Part shown: positions 35,460 through 44,730 of the stretch, in pieces
How positions within the stretch are numbered: the stretch's first letter is position 1
Layout of the letters: each line of letters starts with the position of its first letter
Assembly (NCBI RefSeq): GCF_004210305.1
Contig: NZ_SCFB01000005.1
Location: 186,001-250,000 of the forward strand
Length of the DNA stretch: 64,000 bases
Reading direction: 5' to 3'
Source of the DNA: Candidatus Finniella inopinata
GTDB taxonomy: Bacteria; Pseudomonadota; Alphaproteobacteria; Paracaedibacterales; CAIULA01
The notes under the pieces: generated by a model
Databases searched by the model: none
Seen by the model: only the letters and a program-made list of their open reading frames with translations
Told to the model about the DNA's origin: nothing
Position numbers and translations under genes: made by a program

Positions 35460-36998
35460 CTAAGATTTCAGACTATTCAAAGGTCGAATGCCAACGCTGT
35501 AGCCGATCGCCAAGTAGAAGCCTGCCCCAACGCCCACCAAAACCCCTATTTCTAAAATGCGAGAGATGGATTTTAAAGCGTTGGTGAGTTCCCAATGTTG
35601 GCTGTAAAACAAAAGGGCGCCCATCAAAAGTGATACGGCCGTCGTTTTTAGTGTGTTCAAGAATAAGATCTTGGGAAAACTGAATAAATTTCGTCTTCTC
35701 AGGAAAAAGGCCAACAAAAAGGTGTTGACCCAGGCTGCCAAAGAAGTTGCCATCGCCATCCCTACATGTTTAAAAAATGGCATGAACATTAGGTTTAAGG
35801 TTAAATTAGTTATTACACAAATCAGGCCTATTTTAACAGGGGTGGAGGTATCCTCGCACGCAAAATAGGTGGTCACAAAAACCTTACCCATGACGTAGGC
35901 TGGCAAGCCAAAGGCGAACGCGGCTAGGGCAGGGGCTGTTTGTTGAACATCATAGACCAAAAAATGGCCATGGCCGAAAATCAAATCAATCAACGGGTAA
36001 GACAACACAATCAAGCCGATGGTGGACGGAATGGTTAATTGTAGGGCAAAGTTCAAGGCCGTGTTTTGTTGGTGGTAAGCCCTTTTAACGTCACCTTGAC
36101 GCCAGCATTTTGAAAGGGATGGTAACAGGGCTGTGCCAATTGCCACGCCAAAAATCGATAACGGCAGGTGATTTAGGCGATCAGCATAATAAAGGTACGA
36201 TAACGATCCGGTCGGCAATAAGGATGCCAGCATCATATCGATAAACAAGTTAATTTGCATGACGCCAGCGCCAATGGTGCCGGGGACCATCAGCTTTAAA
36301 ACTTTTTTAACATCGTCGGTTATCTGGGGCCACTGAAGCCAAAACTTAAAATCCAATTTCTGGCATATCCAATAAAGCCATCCGAATTGAACTAAACCCG
36401 ACAGAAAAACAGACCAACAAAGCGCAGTCCCTGGTTCAAGATTGGTGTATGGGTACAGGATTAAGGCTGAAATCATCATCAAATTTAATAAAATGGGTGC
36501 CGCCGCTGCGGCTGCAAAATGATGAAGGGAGTTCAAAACCCCCGCCAACAAAGCGGACAATGAAATAAATAAAATGTAGGGAAAAGTGATGCGGGTGAAC
36601 TGTATGGCCAGATCTAGGCGTTCGGGGGTGGTTGCAAAACCTGGTGCTAACAGCGGGATCAGGTAGGGTGTTGTCAGCTCCACCACCAAAACAAAAACGA
36701 ATAAAAACCATGCCAGGCATGAGAAGACTTTTTGTGCCAAATCTTTCGCCGAAGCCCGTCCTAGTTGCTCATCGTTATTGGCCAAACGTCTTGCTATTTG
36801 CGGGACAAAGGCGGCATTAAAGGCACCTTCGGCAAAGAAACGACGAAAGAAATTGGGGAATTTAAAGGCAACAACAAAGGCATCGGCAAGGGTGCCTGCA
36901 CCCAAGATATGAGACAATAAAATCTCTCGTATTAGGCCAAAAACGCGGCTTATCGCTGTGTAGCTGCCCACTGTGGCTGCCGCCCGTATCAGATTCAT
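35460..36998 (-). CDS. murJ: Lipid II flippase MurJ (MviN)
   Basis: A 512-residue membrane protein of the MOP superfamily with about 14 helices. It flips the peptidoglycan precursor lipid II. The N-terminal block SRVFGLIREILLSHILGAGT and FFAEGAFNAAFVPQIARRL are diagnostic and contain the essential arginine region; PSLSKCWRQGD is the second conserved loop. Cell-wall synthesis is thus retained, in agreement with dapB, the carboxypeptidase and rlpA. Confidence 0.97.
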   Translation of the reverse strand: MNLIRAAATVGSYTAISRVFGLIREILLSHILGAGTLADAFVVAFKFPNFFRRFFAEGAFNAAFVPQIARRLANNDEQLGRASAKDLAQKVFSCLAWFLFVFVLVVELTTPYLIPLLAPGFATTPERLDLAIQFTRITFPYILFISLSALLAGVLNSLHHFAAAAAAPILLNLMMISALILYPYTNLEPGTALCWSVFLSGLVQFGWLYWICQKLDFKFWLQWPQITDDVKKVLKLMVPGTIGAGVMQINLFIDMMLASLLPTGSLSYLYYADRLNHLPLSIFGVAIGTALLPSLSKCWRQGDVKRAYHQQNTALNFALQLTIPSTIGLIVLSYPLIDLIFGHGHFLVYDVQQTAPALAAFAFGLPAYVMGKVFVTTYFACEDTSTPVKIGLICVITNLTLNLMFMPFFKHVGMAMATSLAAWVNTFLLAFFLRRRNLFSFPKILFLNTLKTTAVSLLMGALLFYSQHWELTNALKSISRILEIGVLVGVGAGFYLAIGYSVGIRPLNSLKS

Positions 36999-37111
36999 GA
37001 CGAGTTTCCTTAAGTCTAAGGACCCCAGGATAATCCAGTTTCAAAAGGAATCAAGTGGATTGTGATGGGGGAATGTATTTTTCTTGCTGCCTATCAGTTT
37101 TAGAACAGTCA

Positions 37112-37157
37112 AACGTATACGTTCTTCTTGACAACGAAAAAATATCAGCCATATGTA
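37112..37157 (+). promoter_or_regulatory. Promoter preceded by a perfect 12-bp palindrome
   Basis: TTGACA (37128-37133) and TATGTA (37152-37157) with an 18-base spacer form a good promoter ending 28 bases before the start of the OTU-like gene. The palindrome AACGTATACGTT (37112-37123) lies four bases upstream of the -35 box, where an activator would sit. Confidence 0.55.
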
Positions 37158-37185
37158 AAGCATACTTCGTTATAGGTTTTTGAAA

Positions 37186-38559
37186 ATGGCTTTTATTTTA
37201 ATCATTCTTTTTCTCTTTAATATAAATTTTGTCAATGCACAGACTGTAGTTCAAGAGCTGCATGTTAAAAGTCAGCAGTTGAAAAGTGTTAGAAGCGTTA
37301 GCAACGCTGTGGGGGAAGTTGGACAGCTTCGTCACAGTTTAAGTGGACGTCCCCTTGAAAGAGACGCGACGGCTGAGGAAAGGGCGCAGATTATTGAAGC
37401 CATCGTGAACACCGAAACAGCGGCCATGTTGATCGACGGTGCCTACGATTTTAAATTCAGCAGAACAGCTTATGGATTGCCGAGCAGTCTGTCAGAAAGA
37501 GAACAAATTCATTATGGCTGGATTTTTTGTTTAGCCCGCACGTCACAATTGCTGGCAGAGAATCCCGTTTTTGATCAAACAGATATCTCTGTGCTGTTGG
37601 GCAGAGACGCCAATAGTCGTCATATGCCTGCCTGGATGAAAGATATTTTTCAGAAAAATTTACGTCAAATCGATTGGGTTGCTTACGTCCGCCCGTATCT
37701 GGCGGTAGAAAAATTTGCTTTGGTTGAAACCCGTAAAGCGGAAAGAGCTGGAGAGCCAAAGCGCCCCCAGTTTACTGTTACGATAACACAAGAGCACATA
37801 GACGCAGCTTTTCGCTCGAACACTGTTAAAGGCATCCCTTTTGAGGCGTCCGCCTTTTTAAAACCAGGAAATTATATCTTTGATGCCTATGCCATCAGTC
37901 CTGATGGTGCGTGCCAATTTTATGGATGCCAAGGACCTTATGGTTATTTTGGCCGAAGCGATTTTGGTGAACAGATTGTTGATAACATGGATAGTGATCC
38001 AAGGCTGGATGATTTAGTGAAAAGTTCCATCGCTTATGATTTCTATGTATGGTTATTGCCGGAACGAGATATTGCTTGCTCAGTCATAAATAGTGCGCCG
38101 GACTGTAGTAAATATTTAATAGAATTAGGAATTGAAAGTTCTAAAAGTCGTACTTCAGACGTAAAATTAAAAGAGTTAAAGGAATCGTTAAAAAAAACAT
38201 TAACCTCTTCGTCTGCGAAAGAAATAGTTAGCAGAGAAACTAATAAATTTCTTTTCAAAACAAACTTTGGTGGAGAATGGCTTACTTATGCTGACCTTAT
38301 AGCCTATCTTAATTCATTGAATATTTATGCTTTTTACAAACATGATAAGCCTGGAGTTTTGACTCTTGCGTCTTCTCAATCACATGTGTCTTATGCCCAT
38401 GGACGCAGCACCTTTTTATTATCCGCAAACCGTCATGTGACCCGGTTGGTTCTAAGAGACAACTCAATAGCCAGTTTGTTTGAATACATCAGGGCCAAAG
38501 CCCATGAGGAAAAGAACCGTTTGGATGTGAATTCAGCCTCTTACAAATGTTGGATGTAA
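37186..38559 (+). CDS. Predicted exported OTU-like cysteine protease
   Basis: A 457-residue protein starting at ATG 37186 (AGG nine bases upstream; the in-frame TTG at 37180 is too close). A signal peptide ends NINFVNA. The N-terminal about 220 residues are unassigned. The motif ISPDGACQFYGC (Cys about 243) matches the OTU catalytic signature DGxCxF. The C-terminal end has the expected order: GGEWLTYADLIAYLNSLNIY, like the W..ELQALA..L strand-helix block of OTU domains, then LLSANRHVTRLVL (His about 417), like the strand carrying the catalytic His. OTU enzymes remove ubiquitin, which bacteria lack, so a host target is inferred. Fold assignment is by motif only. Confidence 0.5.
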   Translation: MAFILIILFLFNINFVNAQTVVQELHVKSQQLKSVRSVSNAVGEVGQLRHSLSGRPLERDATAEERAQIIEAIVNTETAAMLIDGAYDFKFSRTAYGLPSSLSEREQIHYGWIFCLARTSQLLAENPVFDQTDISVLLGRDANSRHMPAWMKDIFQKNLRQIDWVAYVRPYLAVEKFALVETRKAERAGEPKRPQFTVTITQEHIDAAFRSNTVKGIPFEASAFLKPGNYIFDAYAISPDGACQFYGCQGPYGYFGRSDFGEQIVDNMDSDPRLDDLVKSSIAYDFYVWLLPERDIACSVINSAPDCSKYLIELGIESSKSRTSDVKLKELKESLKKTLTSSSAKEIVSRETNKFLFKTNFGGEWLTYADLIAYLNSLNIYAFYKHDKPGVLTLASSQSHVSYAHGRSTFLLSANRHVTRLVLRDNSIASLFEYIRAKAHEEKNRLDVNSASYKCWM

Positions 38560-38564
38560 ACCCC

Positions 38565-39446
38565 CTAAAGCTGGGCCACCACATAAGTTGGCGTTGTCTG
38601 ATAGGTGGTGGTTAAGGCCGACAGGTGCGATTGAAAGGTATCTTTCTGATTCCAATGCGGCAATAGCGCTGCCCCGTGAACGCCCGTCAAAACCATCAAA
38701 CTGTCGATGCCGTATGCGTTGGCGCCTTTAATGTCCGTTGCTAATGAATCTCCAATCATAAGGATCTTGTCCTTCTTAATAGTTTTTCCCAACTGCTGTT
38801 GAGCCAGATCATGGGCCCTTTCATACATTATTGGGTTTGGCTTACCATGGATTCGAACGGTGCCTCCGCCTTCGGCATACATCTCCGCCAACAGGCCGGC
38901 GCACAAAACCCGATCGTTGCCATGAATGGCCTGTTTATCCGCGTTGGCGCATACCATCGGCAGGTTGCGGGCCAAGGCGGCATTCAGCAAGGGGTCATAC
39001 TCTTCCAAAGTCTCAACCCAATCCACCGTGCCGCTGATTAAAACAAAATCCACCTGATCAAGGATAGGGACGGAAACGTAATCGAGAGTGTCAAAAATGG
39101 GCGTATAGGTCCCAGGCCCTATATGGAAAAGCTTTTCTCCTAAGGATTTATAAAACTCATCGGGGCGATCCCTCAGGGCTTTATGGCAGTCTGTGCCAGA
39201 GGTATGGACCCCTTGGTAATAATCAGCGGGGATACCCATTTGGGTTAACCGATCAGCCGTTGGCTGCGCCAAACGGGGACTGTTAGACAATAAAAACGCA
39301 GATTTTCCCTGGTCTTTCAAATCTTTTAAACATGCCAAGGTGTTCAAAAACGGTTCCTTGCCGTTATGAACAACACCCCATAAATCAAACAGGAACAGAT
39401 CATACGTGTCGGCAAGGCCGTTAAAGTTTGAAAGTTGTGTCGTCAT
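38565..39446 (-). CDS. HAD-superfamily class IIA hydrolase (NagD-like)
   Basis: A 293-residue phosphatase. Motif I is FLFDLWGVVHNG, in which the usual second Asp is replaced by Trp, as is normal for one alphaproteobacterial subgroup of class IIA HAD proteins. Motif II is LLSNSPR, the cap domain lies about 75-200, and motif IV is MIGDSLATDIKGA. The substrate is unknown; relatives act on nucleotide or sugar phosphates. Its start overlaps the stop of the carboxypeptidase gene (TGATG), so the two are coupled. Confidence 0.88.
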   Translation of the reverse strand: MTTQLSNFNGLADTYDLFLFDLWGVVHNGKEPFLNTLACLKDLKDQGKSAFLLSNSPRLAQPTADRLTQMGIPADYYQGVHTSGTDCHKALRDRPDEFYKSLGEKLFHIGPGTYTPIFDTLDYVSVPILDQVDFVLISGTVDWVETLEEYDPLLNAALARNLPMVCANADKQAIHGNDRVLCAGLLAEMYAEGGGTVRIHGKPNPIMYERAHDLAQQQLGKTIKKDKILMIGDSLATDIKGANAYGIDSLMVLTGVHGAALLPHWNQKDTFQSHLSALTTTYQTTPTYVVAQL

Positions 39447-40720
39447 CAGATTTTCCCTTCTTGTTTGGGGATACCCCAGATCAAATATGTCATTGAATCT
39501 TTGATGCGTTTAAAGAACCCGGCTCTTTCAATGGTGATGGCGGCCACAAGGGGGAATTCCATCGGTTTTGGCAAGGCGGCGGAGGTGATAGTTATTTTGC
39601 CCATTACGGTCCCTCTTTGAATAGGGGCCTCTAGCGGCGTTTGATAGGATACTTTGATTTTTAAATCTTTTTTAGCCAGATGGGGAATCAAGACGACAGC
39701 GTCTTTTTCCACGGTCAGGGGCAACGTATTTTCTTGACCATACCAAACGGGAATTTGTTCAACCAGGTCTTGGGCTTTAAAAATAGTGACACTGGCAAAA
39801 GTATGAAAGGCCCAGTTCATCAGTTTGGTCGCCTCGTCAGCGCGGGCCTGCATTGACGGCAGCCCATTCACAACGAGGATATAACGGCGCCCGTCGTGCA
39901 CGCAAGATGCCACCATGCCGTATCCTGATGCATCTGTATGACCTGTTTTAATGCCATCACAGCCAATATTTTTGTACAGCAAAGGGTTTCGATTGCCTTG
40001 GGTGATTTTGCCATAGGTAAAACTTTTTTCACCATACAAACTGTAATAATCGGGGTGATCATGAATGGCGTGTTGAGCCAAGATGATTAAATCACGGGCC
40101 GTTGTATTATGGTCTGGGTGTGGTAAACCTGTTGTGTTTTTAAAGGTGGTGTGGGTCGCCCCTAAGGCATGGGCACGTTGGGTCATCTCGGCAGCAAAGG
40201 TTTCCTCTGATCCGCTAAGGCCCTGGGCCAAGACAATGCTGGCGTCGTTTCCAGATTGAATGATAACGCCCTTCAAAAGATCCAATACCGAGACCTGATC
40301 GTTAATGTTCAAGAACATCGATGACCCTTCGGTGCGCCAGCCTTCTTTGCCGACGGTCATAAGGGTTTCTGGTTGAATAACGCCAGCCTTGATTTTTTCA
40401 ACTACCAAATAGGCTGTCATGATCTTGGTCATTGAAGCAGGCGGCATCAAATCGTCGGCATTTTTTTCCATCAGGACAGTGCCCGTTTGGTCATCAATCA
40501 AAATGGCTTGTTTGGCTTTCACCTCAATTTCGGGAAGCCCTATGGTGCTTGGGAAATCTGCCTTGCCAACCTCTTCCTTCACGATTGGTTGTTTTGGGGA
40601 TGGTGAGTTTTTTGTGGTTTTGGACGTTTTGGCAGGCTTGTTTTGAGGGGCTGCCAAAAGATCAGTCGCCCATAAGGCTAACAGAACAGAAAGGAAAGTA
40701 AACTTGAAACATTTTTTCAT
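39446..40720 (-). CDS. dacA: D-alanyl-D-alanine carboxypeptidase (low-molecular-weight PBP)
   Basis: A 424-residue periplasmic peptidase S11 that trims peptidoglycan pentapeptides. A signal peptide (FTFLSVLLALWATDLLAA) is followed by a Lys/Pro-rich linker. The catalytic SxxK is PPASMTKIMTAYL, SxN is SGNDAS and KTG is GIKTGHTDASGYGM. The C-terminal beta domain and a final amphipathic membrane-anchoring helix (about 400-420) are present. It is cotranscribed with the HAD gene. Confidence 0.94.
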   Translation of the reverse strand: MKKCFKFTFLSVLLALWATDLLAAPQNKPAKTSKTTKNSPSPKQPIVKEEVGKADFPSTIGLPEIEVKAKQAILIDDQTGTVLMEKNADDLMPPASMTKIMTAYLVVEKIKAGVIQPETLMTVGKEGWRTEGSSMFLNINDQVSVLDLLKGVIIQSGNDASIVLAQGLSGSEETFAAEMTQRAHALGATHTTFKNTTGLPHPDHNTTARDLIILAQHAIHDHPDYYSLYGEKSFTYGKITQGNRNPLLYKNIGCDGIKTGHTDASGYGMVASCVHDGRRYILVVNGLPSMQARADEATKLMNWAFHTFASVTIFKAQDLVEQIPVWYGQENTLPLTVEKDAVVLIPHLAKKDLKIKVSYQTPLEAPIQRGTVMGKITITSAALPKPMEFPLVAAITIERAGFFKRIKDSMTYLIWGIPKQEGKI

Positions 40721-40930
40721 TCAACAAAACCGAAAGACACAAACTTTTATGGCTTCAATTTAGCTGATAAGAAGGCGGGAGGGAATAAGAAAGCAAGATT
40801 TTGAGTAAGGGGCTTTAACGGTTTCTTTATGTTTTTCGCACTAATCTGTTGATGATAGTTATTTCCATCTGATGACATGAGGCGTGTTTCGGCACAAAGG
40901 TCTATTTTTTATGAACGCTTGGTTTTTACC

Positions 40931-41476
40931 ATGAAATCCTTAGCATGTATTTTGCTATTTTTGCTCTCAGTTCCGTGGACCTCAGCAAATGGTGCTGATA
41001 TAAATTCTGGCCAAAATAACACCCCTCATAGCAACCCTTACCCCCAAGCCTTAAGACGAACGGTTACTTTTGCCTTTACATCAGAATGGTCAACAGCCCT
41101 TGCGTTGAATCGAAAATGGGGAGAAATTTTGAGGGGTCTGAATGAAACATCAATGGCCGAAGACTGTTGGTTGGAGCTAGACAAAAAATTATCGGCTTTG
41201 CTAACAAAAAATGGTGACGCTGCGGCTAGAAATATGATTGAGCAGTCACAGGAAACGGAAGCTTCGTGGGCCATTTTGAAAAAAATAGAGGGGATGATGA
41301 CGGGTCATTTTTCCTTTGATAAAGATGTATCTGCAGCGCTTAGGTTCGCCAAAGAACATGACGAATACGCCTATTATTATCTGGTGGTAGCCGGGGCCTG
41401 GTTGGGGGCTTTCGGGCTTAAGAAAGACTGTGAATTCGCCAAGAAAATCATGTTGGAAAATGGCATTACGTTTTAA
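40931..41476 (+). CDS. Exported protein of unknown function
   Basis: A 181-residue protein that I do not recognise. ATG 40931 gives a signal peptide (MKSLACILLFLLSVPWTSAN, then GA); an in-frame ATG at 40877 would place 18 residues before it. The mature part is largely helical and charged (RKWGEILRGLNETSMAEDCW), with a hydrophobic patch YAYYYLVVAGAWLGAFGL near the end. Two cysteines remain in the mature part. It has no operon partner, lying between the divergent carboxypeptidase and the converging rlpA. Confidence 0.55.
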   Translation: MKSLACILLFLLSVPWTSANGADINSGQNNTPHSNPYPQALRRTVTFAFTSEWSTALALNRKWGEILRGLNETSMAEDCWLELDKKLSALLTKNGDAAARNMIEQSQETEASWAILKKIEGMMTGHFSFDKDVSAALRFAKEHDEYAYYYLVVAGAWLGAFGLKKDCEFAKKIMLENGITF

Positions 41477-41517
41477 GGTTGGTTTTTAGCCCCCCTTCTC
41501 TCAAATGGGAGGGCGCT

Positions 41518-42501
41518 TTACCCAGTCACGATCGAGTGTAGCTGGCTTTTCTCATCCAACTTTTTTAAAGCCTCCTGCGCGGTTTTTTGGTCAGGAAATG
41601 GACCAGCCTGAACAGCATAGAATTTTTGGCCCTTTAGGTGAATTTCTATGACTTTTGCAGGATAATGGAGGATGACGGATTCCAAAAGCGCCTCGGCATT
41701 TTTTCTTTGTACAAAATCTCCCCCAACCTGAACGTAAGTTTGGGTTGTTGCGGATGCAGATTTTTTCTGCTTGGCGGGTGCATATGGGGCCGTATCCTTT
41801 AAAAGGTTGTCAAGAGAAGGGGCTAGTTTGGCCGGTAAAGTCGGTGGGGGGGACGCTGGCGTTGCAACACTTTGTGCCTTGGGCGGAATGGCTTCTGGTG
41901 GGGGAATGGGGGAGGGGCCGCTGGCGACCTCATCACCATGGCGACCATCAATTTCCTGTTCATAGATTTCCCACCAAGTGCGTCCCGATGGGTCACGCCC
42001 CGATGGGCCATAACGGGTTAAGTAACTGGATAGGGCTTTGCTTTCCTCGACCAGAGCCTGAACGCGCACTTTTCCTATGCCTTTGTTGTAACAACCCAAA
42101 GCCTTGGCGGATCCCATGGACAAATCGATGATGCGCCCTTCATAAACAAAGGGGCCACGGTCGTCGACCAACACTTTGATGGTTTTGCCTGTCTCTAGGT
42201 TGGTGACCAGCACGATCGTGGGCAGGGGCAAGGTTTTGTGGGCCGCGGTCATGGAGTGTTGGTTAAACAATTCGCCATAAGGTTTGGGTTTTCCGTGAAA
42301 TCCAGGTCCATACCAAGAAGCCAACCCAATTTCGTCATAATGATAGTGGGCTTGGGGGTGATGCCAAGATCCCCTTACAAAATAAGGCTTACATGACTTA
42401 CAAATGCCTGTGACGGGATGTTTATGGCCGATATTATTGCCGCCACAACCTGATAACGCCAGGCAAAGGACCAAAAGGCTTAATACTGCAGTTGGTTGCA
42501 T
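41518..42501 (-). CDS. rlpA: RlpA-like septal lytic transglycosylase, SPOR lipoprotein
   Basis: A 327-residue lipoprotein. The lipobox is LALSGC at residues 16-21. The double-psi beta-barrel RlpA domain (about 55-150) has GLASWYGPGFHGK, the MTAAHKTLPLPT block and VDDRGPFVYEGRIIDLS with the catalytic Asp. A Pro-rich linker follows and a SPOR domain (about 250-325) ends the protein, binding denuded septal glycans. It overlaps the upstream M16 peptidase gene by 22 bases. Confidence 0.94.
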   Translation of the reverse strand: MQPTAVLSLLVLCLALSGCGGNNIGHKHPVTGICKSCKPYFVRGSWHHPQAHYHYDEIGLASWYGPGFHGKPKPYGELFNQHSMTAAHKTLPLPTIVLVTNLETGKTIKVLVDDRGPFVYEGRIIDLSMGSAKALGCYNKGIGKVRVQALVEESKALSSYLTRYGPSGRDPSGRTWWEIYEQEIDGRHGDEVASGPSPIPPPEAIPPKAQSVATPASPPPTLPAKLAPSLDNLLKDTAPYAPAKQKKSASATTQTYVQVGGDFVQRKNAEALLESVILHYPAKVIEIHLKGQKFYAVQAGPFPDQKTAQEALKKLDEKSQLHSIVTG

Positions 42502-43739
42502 AGCGCATCAAAAGGTAAAACGTGTTTAATGGGGCCTAGGGTTGTAAGCGTCGGGGCTGATCGGAAAATCTTCGTCGCAACGCGGCTTAGGTCCTCCATA
42601 CCGACCGCATCAATGGACTGAACAATTTCTTGAGGGGACAACGTCCGACCATGGATCAGCAATTGGTTGGCCAATCGTTCGCAGCGGTTTGAAGTGCTCT
42701 CCAGCCCCATCATAAGGGAAGCTTTTAGTTGGGCTTTCGCCCGATCAATCTCAACACTGGTCAGTGTTTTCGGCGCCTTGCATAGTTCTTCGCACATGAC
42801 CGGCAATAAATCTTTGACTTCGTCTTCGCCAGTGCCCGCATAAATGGTGAATTGGCCGCTGTCCCAGTAACTTGAGGTGGCCGCATAAATTGAATAAACA
42901 AGGCCCCGTTTTTCCCGAATTTCTTGGAACAGGCGAGATGACATGCCTCCACCCAACAATGTCGATAAGACGGACAGCGTGTAATAATCGGGGTGTTGAT
43001 AGGGAAGGCCCTCAAAACCCAAAACCAAATGGACCTGTTCCAAATCTTTATCTAGGCGATAATCGCCCCCTTTATAGGTGGCCGCTTCCATATCAATCAG
43101 TCCGTTCGGCTTTAACGATGAAAAGTGCGTGCGCACCTGATCAACCAGGTGGTTATGGTCAATATTACCAGCCGCGGCGAAGACCATCTGCTGGGTGCCA
43201 TAGTGTCGTTTCATATAGTCGTGAACAAGCTCTGGCGTTAAGTTTTGAACAATCTCTGCCTTGCCCAAAGTGGGTCGGCCCATCGGCTGGTTTGGGTAAC
43301 AAGTCTCTTGAAAGTAATCAAAAACAATGTCGTCGGGGGTATCATTCGCCTGGCCAATTTCTTGCAAAACAACCGATTGTTCACGGGCAAATTCCACGGC
43401 ATCAAAGGTCGAGTTTTGCAAAATATCGCCCAAGACATCCACCGCCAAATTCACATCATTTTTTAAAATACGGGCGTAATAGGCCGTGGTTTCGCGGGAG
43501 GTGTAGGCGTTTAAATAGCCGCCGACGGCCTCAATCTCGGTCGCAATTTGAACAGCTGTGCGACGCGTTGTTCCCTTAAAAGCCATATGTTCCAGCATAT
43601 GAGCGATGCCATTTATAGGTGCTATTTCATGGCGTGTTCCAACATTAAGCCATGCGCCCAAAGAAACCGTCTCCACCTGGGGAATAAAATCACTGATAAC
43701 GCGAAGGCCATTCTCAAGAGTGGTTAATTGGATCGACAT
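42480..43739 (-). CDS. M16-family zinc peptidase (processing-peptidase-like)
   Basis: A 419-residue peptidase. The inverted zinc motif HMLEH (H47, E50, H51) followed by MAFKGTTRR, and the downstream glutamate region (FAREQSVVLQEIGQANDTPD), are those of the mitochondrial processing peptidase beta subunit and of rickettsial and alphaproteobacterial homologues. GGGMSSRLFQEIREKRGLVY is the conserved second-half block. It lacks a signal peptide, so it is cytoplasmic. The rlpA start lies within its final codons. The substrate is unknown. Confidence 0.93.
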   Translation of the reverse strand: MSIQLTTLENGLRVISDFIPQVETVSLGAWLNVGTRHEIAPINGIAHMLEHMAFKGTTRRTAVQIATEIEAVGGYLNAYTSRETTAYYARILKNDVNLAVDVLGDILQNSTFDAVEFAREQSVVLQEIGQANDTPDDIVFDYFQETCYPNQPMGRPTLGKAEIVQNLTPELVHDYMKRHYGTQQMVFAAAGNIDHNHLVDQVRTHFSSLKPNGLIDMEAATYKGGDYRLDKDLEQVHLVLGFEGLPYQHPDYYTLSVLSTLLGGGMSSRLFQEIREKRGLVYSIYAATSSYWDSGQFTIYAGTGEDEVKDLLPVMCEELCKAPKTLTSVEIDRAKAQLKASLMMGLESTSNRCERLANQLLIHGRTLSPQEIVQSIDAVGMEDLSRVATKIFRSAPTLTTLGPIKHVLPFDALCNQLQY

Positions 43740-43797
43740 AAAAAAAACCTGATGTTAAAGATAAGATGCGTGACACGAACACTTAACAATACATAAA

Positions 43798-44730
43798 ATG
43801 GTTTTTATGCTAAAGCGTTTTTTATATTTAATTCTAATGGGGTTTTTTTTGTGGCCTTTATCGGCTAAAGCGGCCGGAAAGCTTAATATACAAGTCTCTA
43901 TAAAGCCTATCCACAGCATTGCAGCTTTTATTTGTCAGGGCGTGTTAGAGCCTGGCCTGTTAATGAAGGGGCAAGAATCCCCGCACACCCAGTCCTTAAC
44001 GCCGCAGCAGCTGCAAGCTTTGCAACAGGCTGACTTGATGATTTGGACTGGACCAGAGTATGAATCTCATTGGCAGAATTCTTTACAGCAGCAGGTCGAC
44101 TCAAAGAAAACAGTGACTTTAAGTCAAAGTCCTGGTTTGACGCTTTACCCCTATCGCTGTCAGGGACTTTCTCATAATCATGACCATGAAGGGCATAGTC
44201 ATTCCTTGACAGATGGCCACATTTGGTTAGATCCAGACAATGCCAAGGTAATTGCCCAAACAATTGCGCAGGTTATCATTCAGCTTGATCCCTCTAACAA
44301 AGCTATTTACGAAAAAAACTTATCAGAATTTCTTGTCCAACTTACAGCATTAGAAAGCGACCTTAAGCTGTTGCTTGCCCCTATACAGGGCAGGGAATAT
44401 TTAATTTATCACGATGGATTGCAATATTTTGACAAGTATTTTGGTGTGAAGATGGCCGCTAGCCTTGTGGCTGAACCTGACTCGCCACCCAATGCACAGG
44501 ATTTTTTGCGTCTAAAAGCATGGCTAACGACAACTTCGCCAGAACAACGTCCTGGGTGTGTCTTTACCGAACCGGGATTTGATCCAGATTTGGCCAAAAA
44601 CTTAGCAACAACCTTTGGGTTAAAATATGAAAGTGTCGATTATATCGGGTATGGAACATCTGATGGACCGGGGGCTTATTTTGTTATGATGCGTCAATTG
44701 GCTGCCGATCTTTTAAAAGGGTTGTCGTAA
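43798..44730 (+). CDS. znuA: Zinc ABC transporter substrate-binding protein ZnuA
   Basis: A 310-residue periplasmic cluster 9 binding protein with a signal peptide ending PLSAKA. Metal ligands are visible as SIKPIHSI, the short His-rich loop HNHDHEGHSHSLTDGH (about 120-135), YHDGLQYF and a late GYGTSDGPGAYF region. It delivers zinc to ZnuBC, but neither znuB nor znuC is nearby. The nadK start follows its stop directly. No clear Zur box was found in the short upstream spacer. Confidence 0.9.
   Translation: MVFMLKRFLYLILMGFFLWPLSAKAAGKLNIQVSIKPIHSIAAFICQGVLEPGLLMKGQESPHTQSLTPQQLQALQQADLMIWTGPEYESHWQNSLQQQVDSKKTVTLSQSPGLTLYPYRCQGLSHNHDHEGHSHSLTDGHIWLDPDNAKVIAQTIAQVIIQLDPSNKAIYEKNLSEFLVQLTALESDLKLLLAPIQGREYLIYHDGLQYFDKYFGVKMAASLVAEPDSPPNAQDFLRLKAWLTTTSPEQRPGCVFTEPGFDPDLAKNLATTFGLKYESVDYIGYGTSDGPGAYFVMMRQLAADLLKGLS

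Noticed and set aside
42872..43579. A 235-codon plus-strand frame opposite the M16 peptidase gene
   Set aside because: It lies wholly within a clear M16 gene on the other strand, is Pro/Arg/Gln-rich without motifs, and has no ribosome site.
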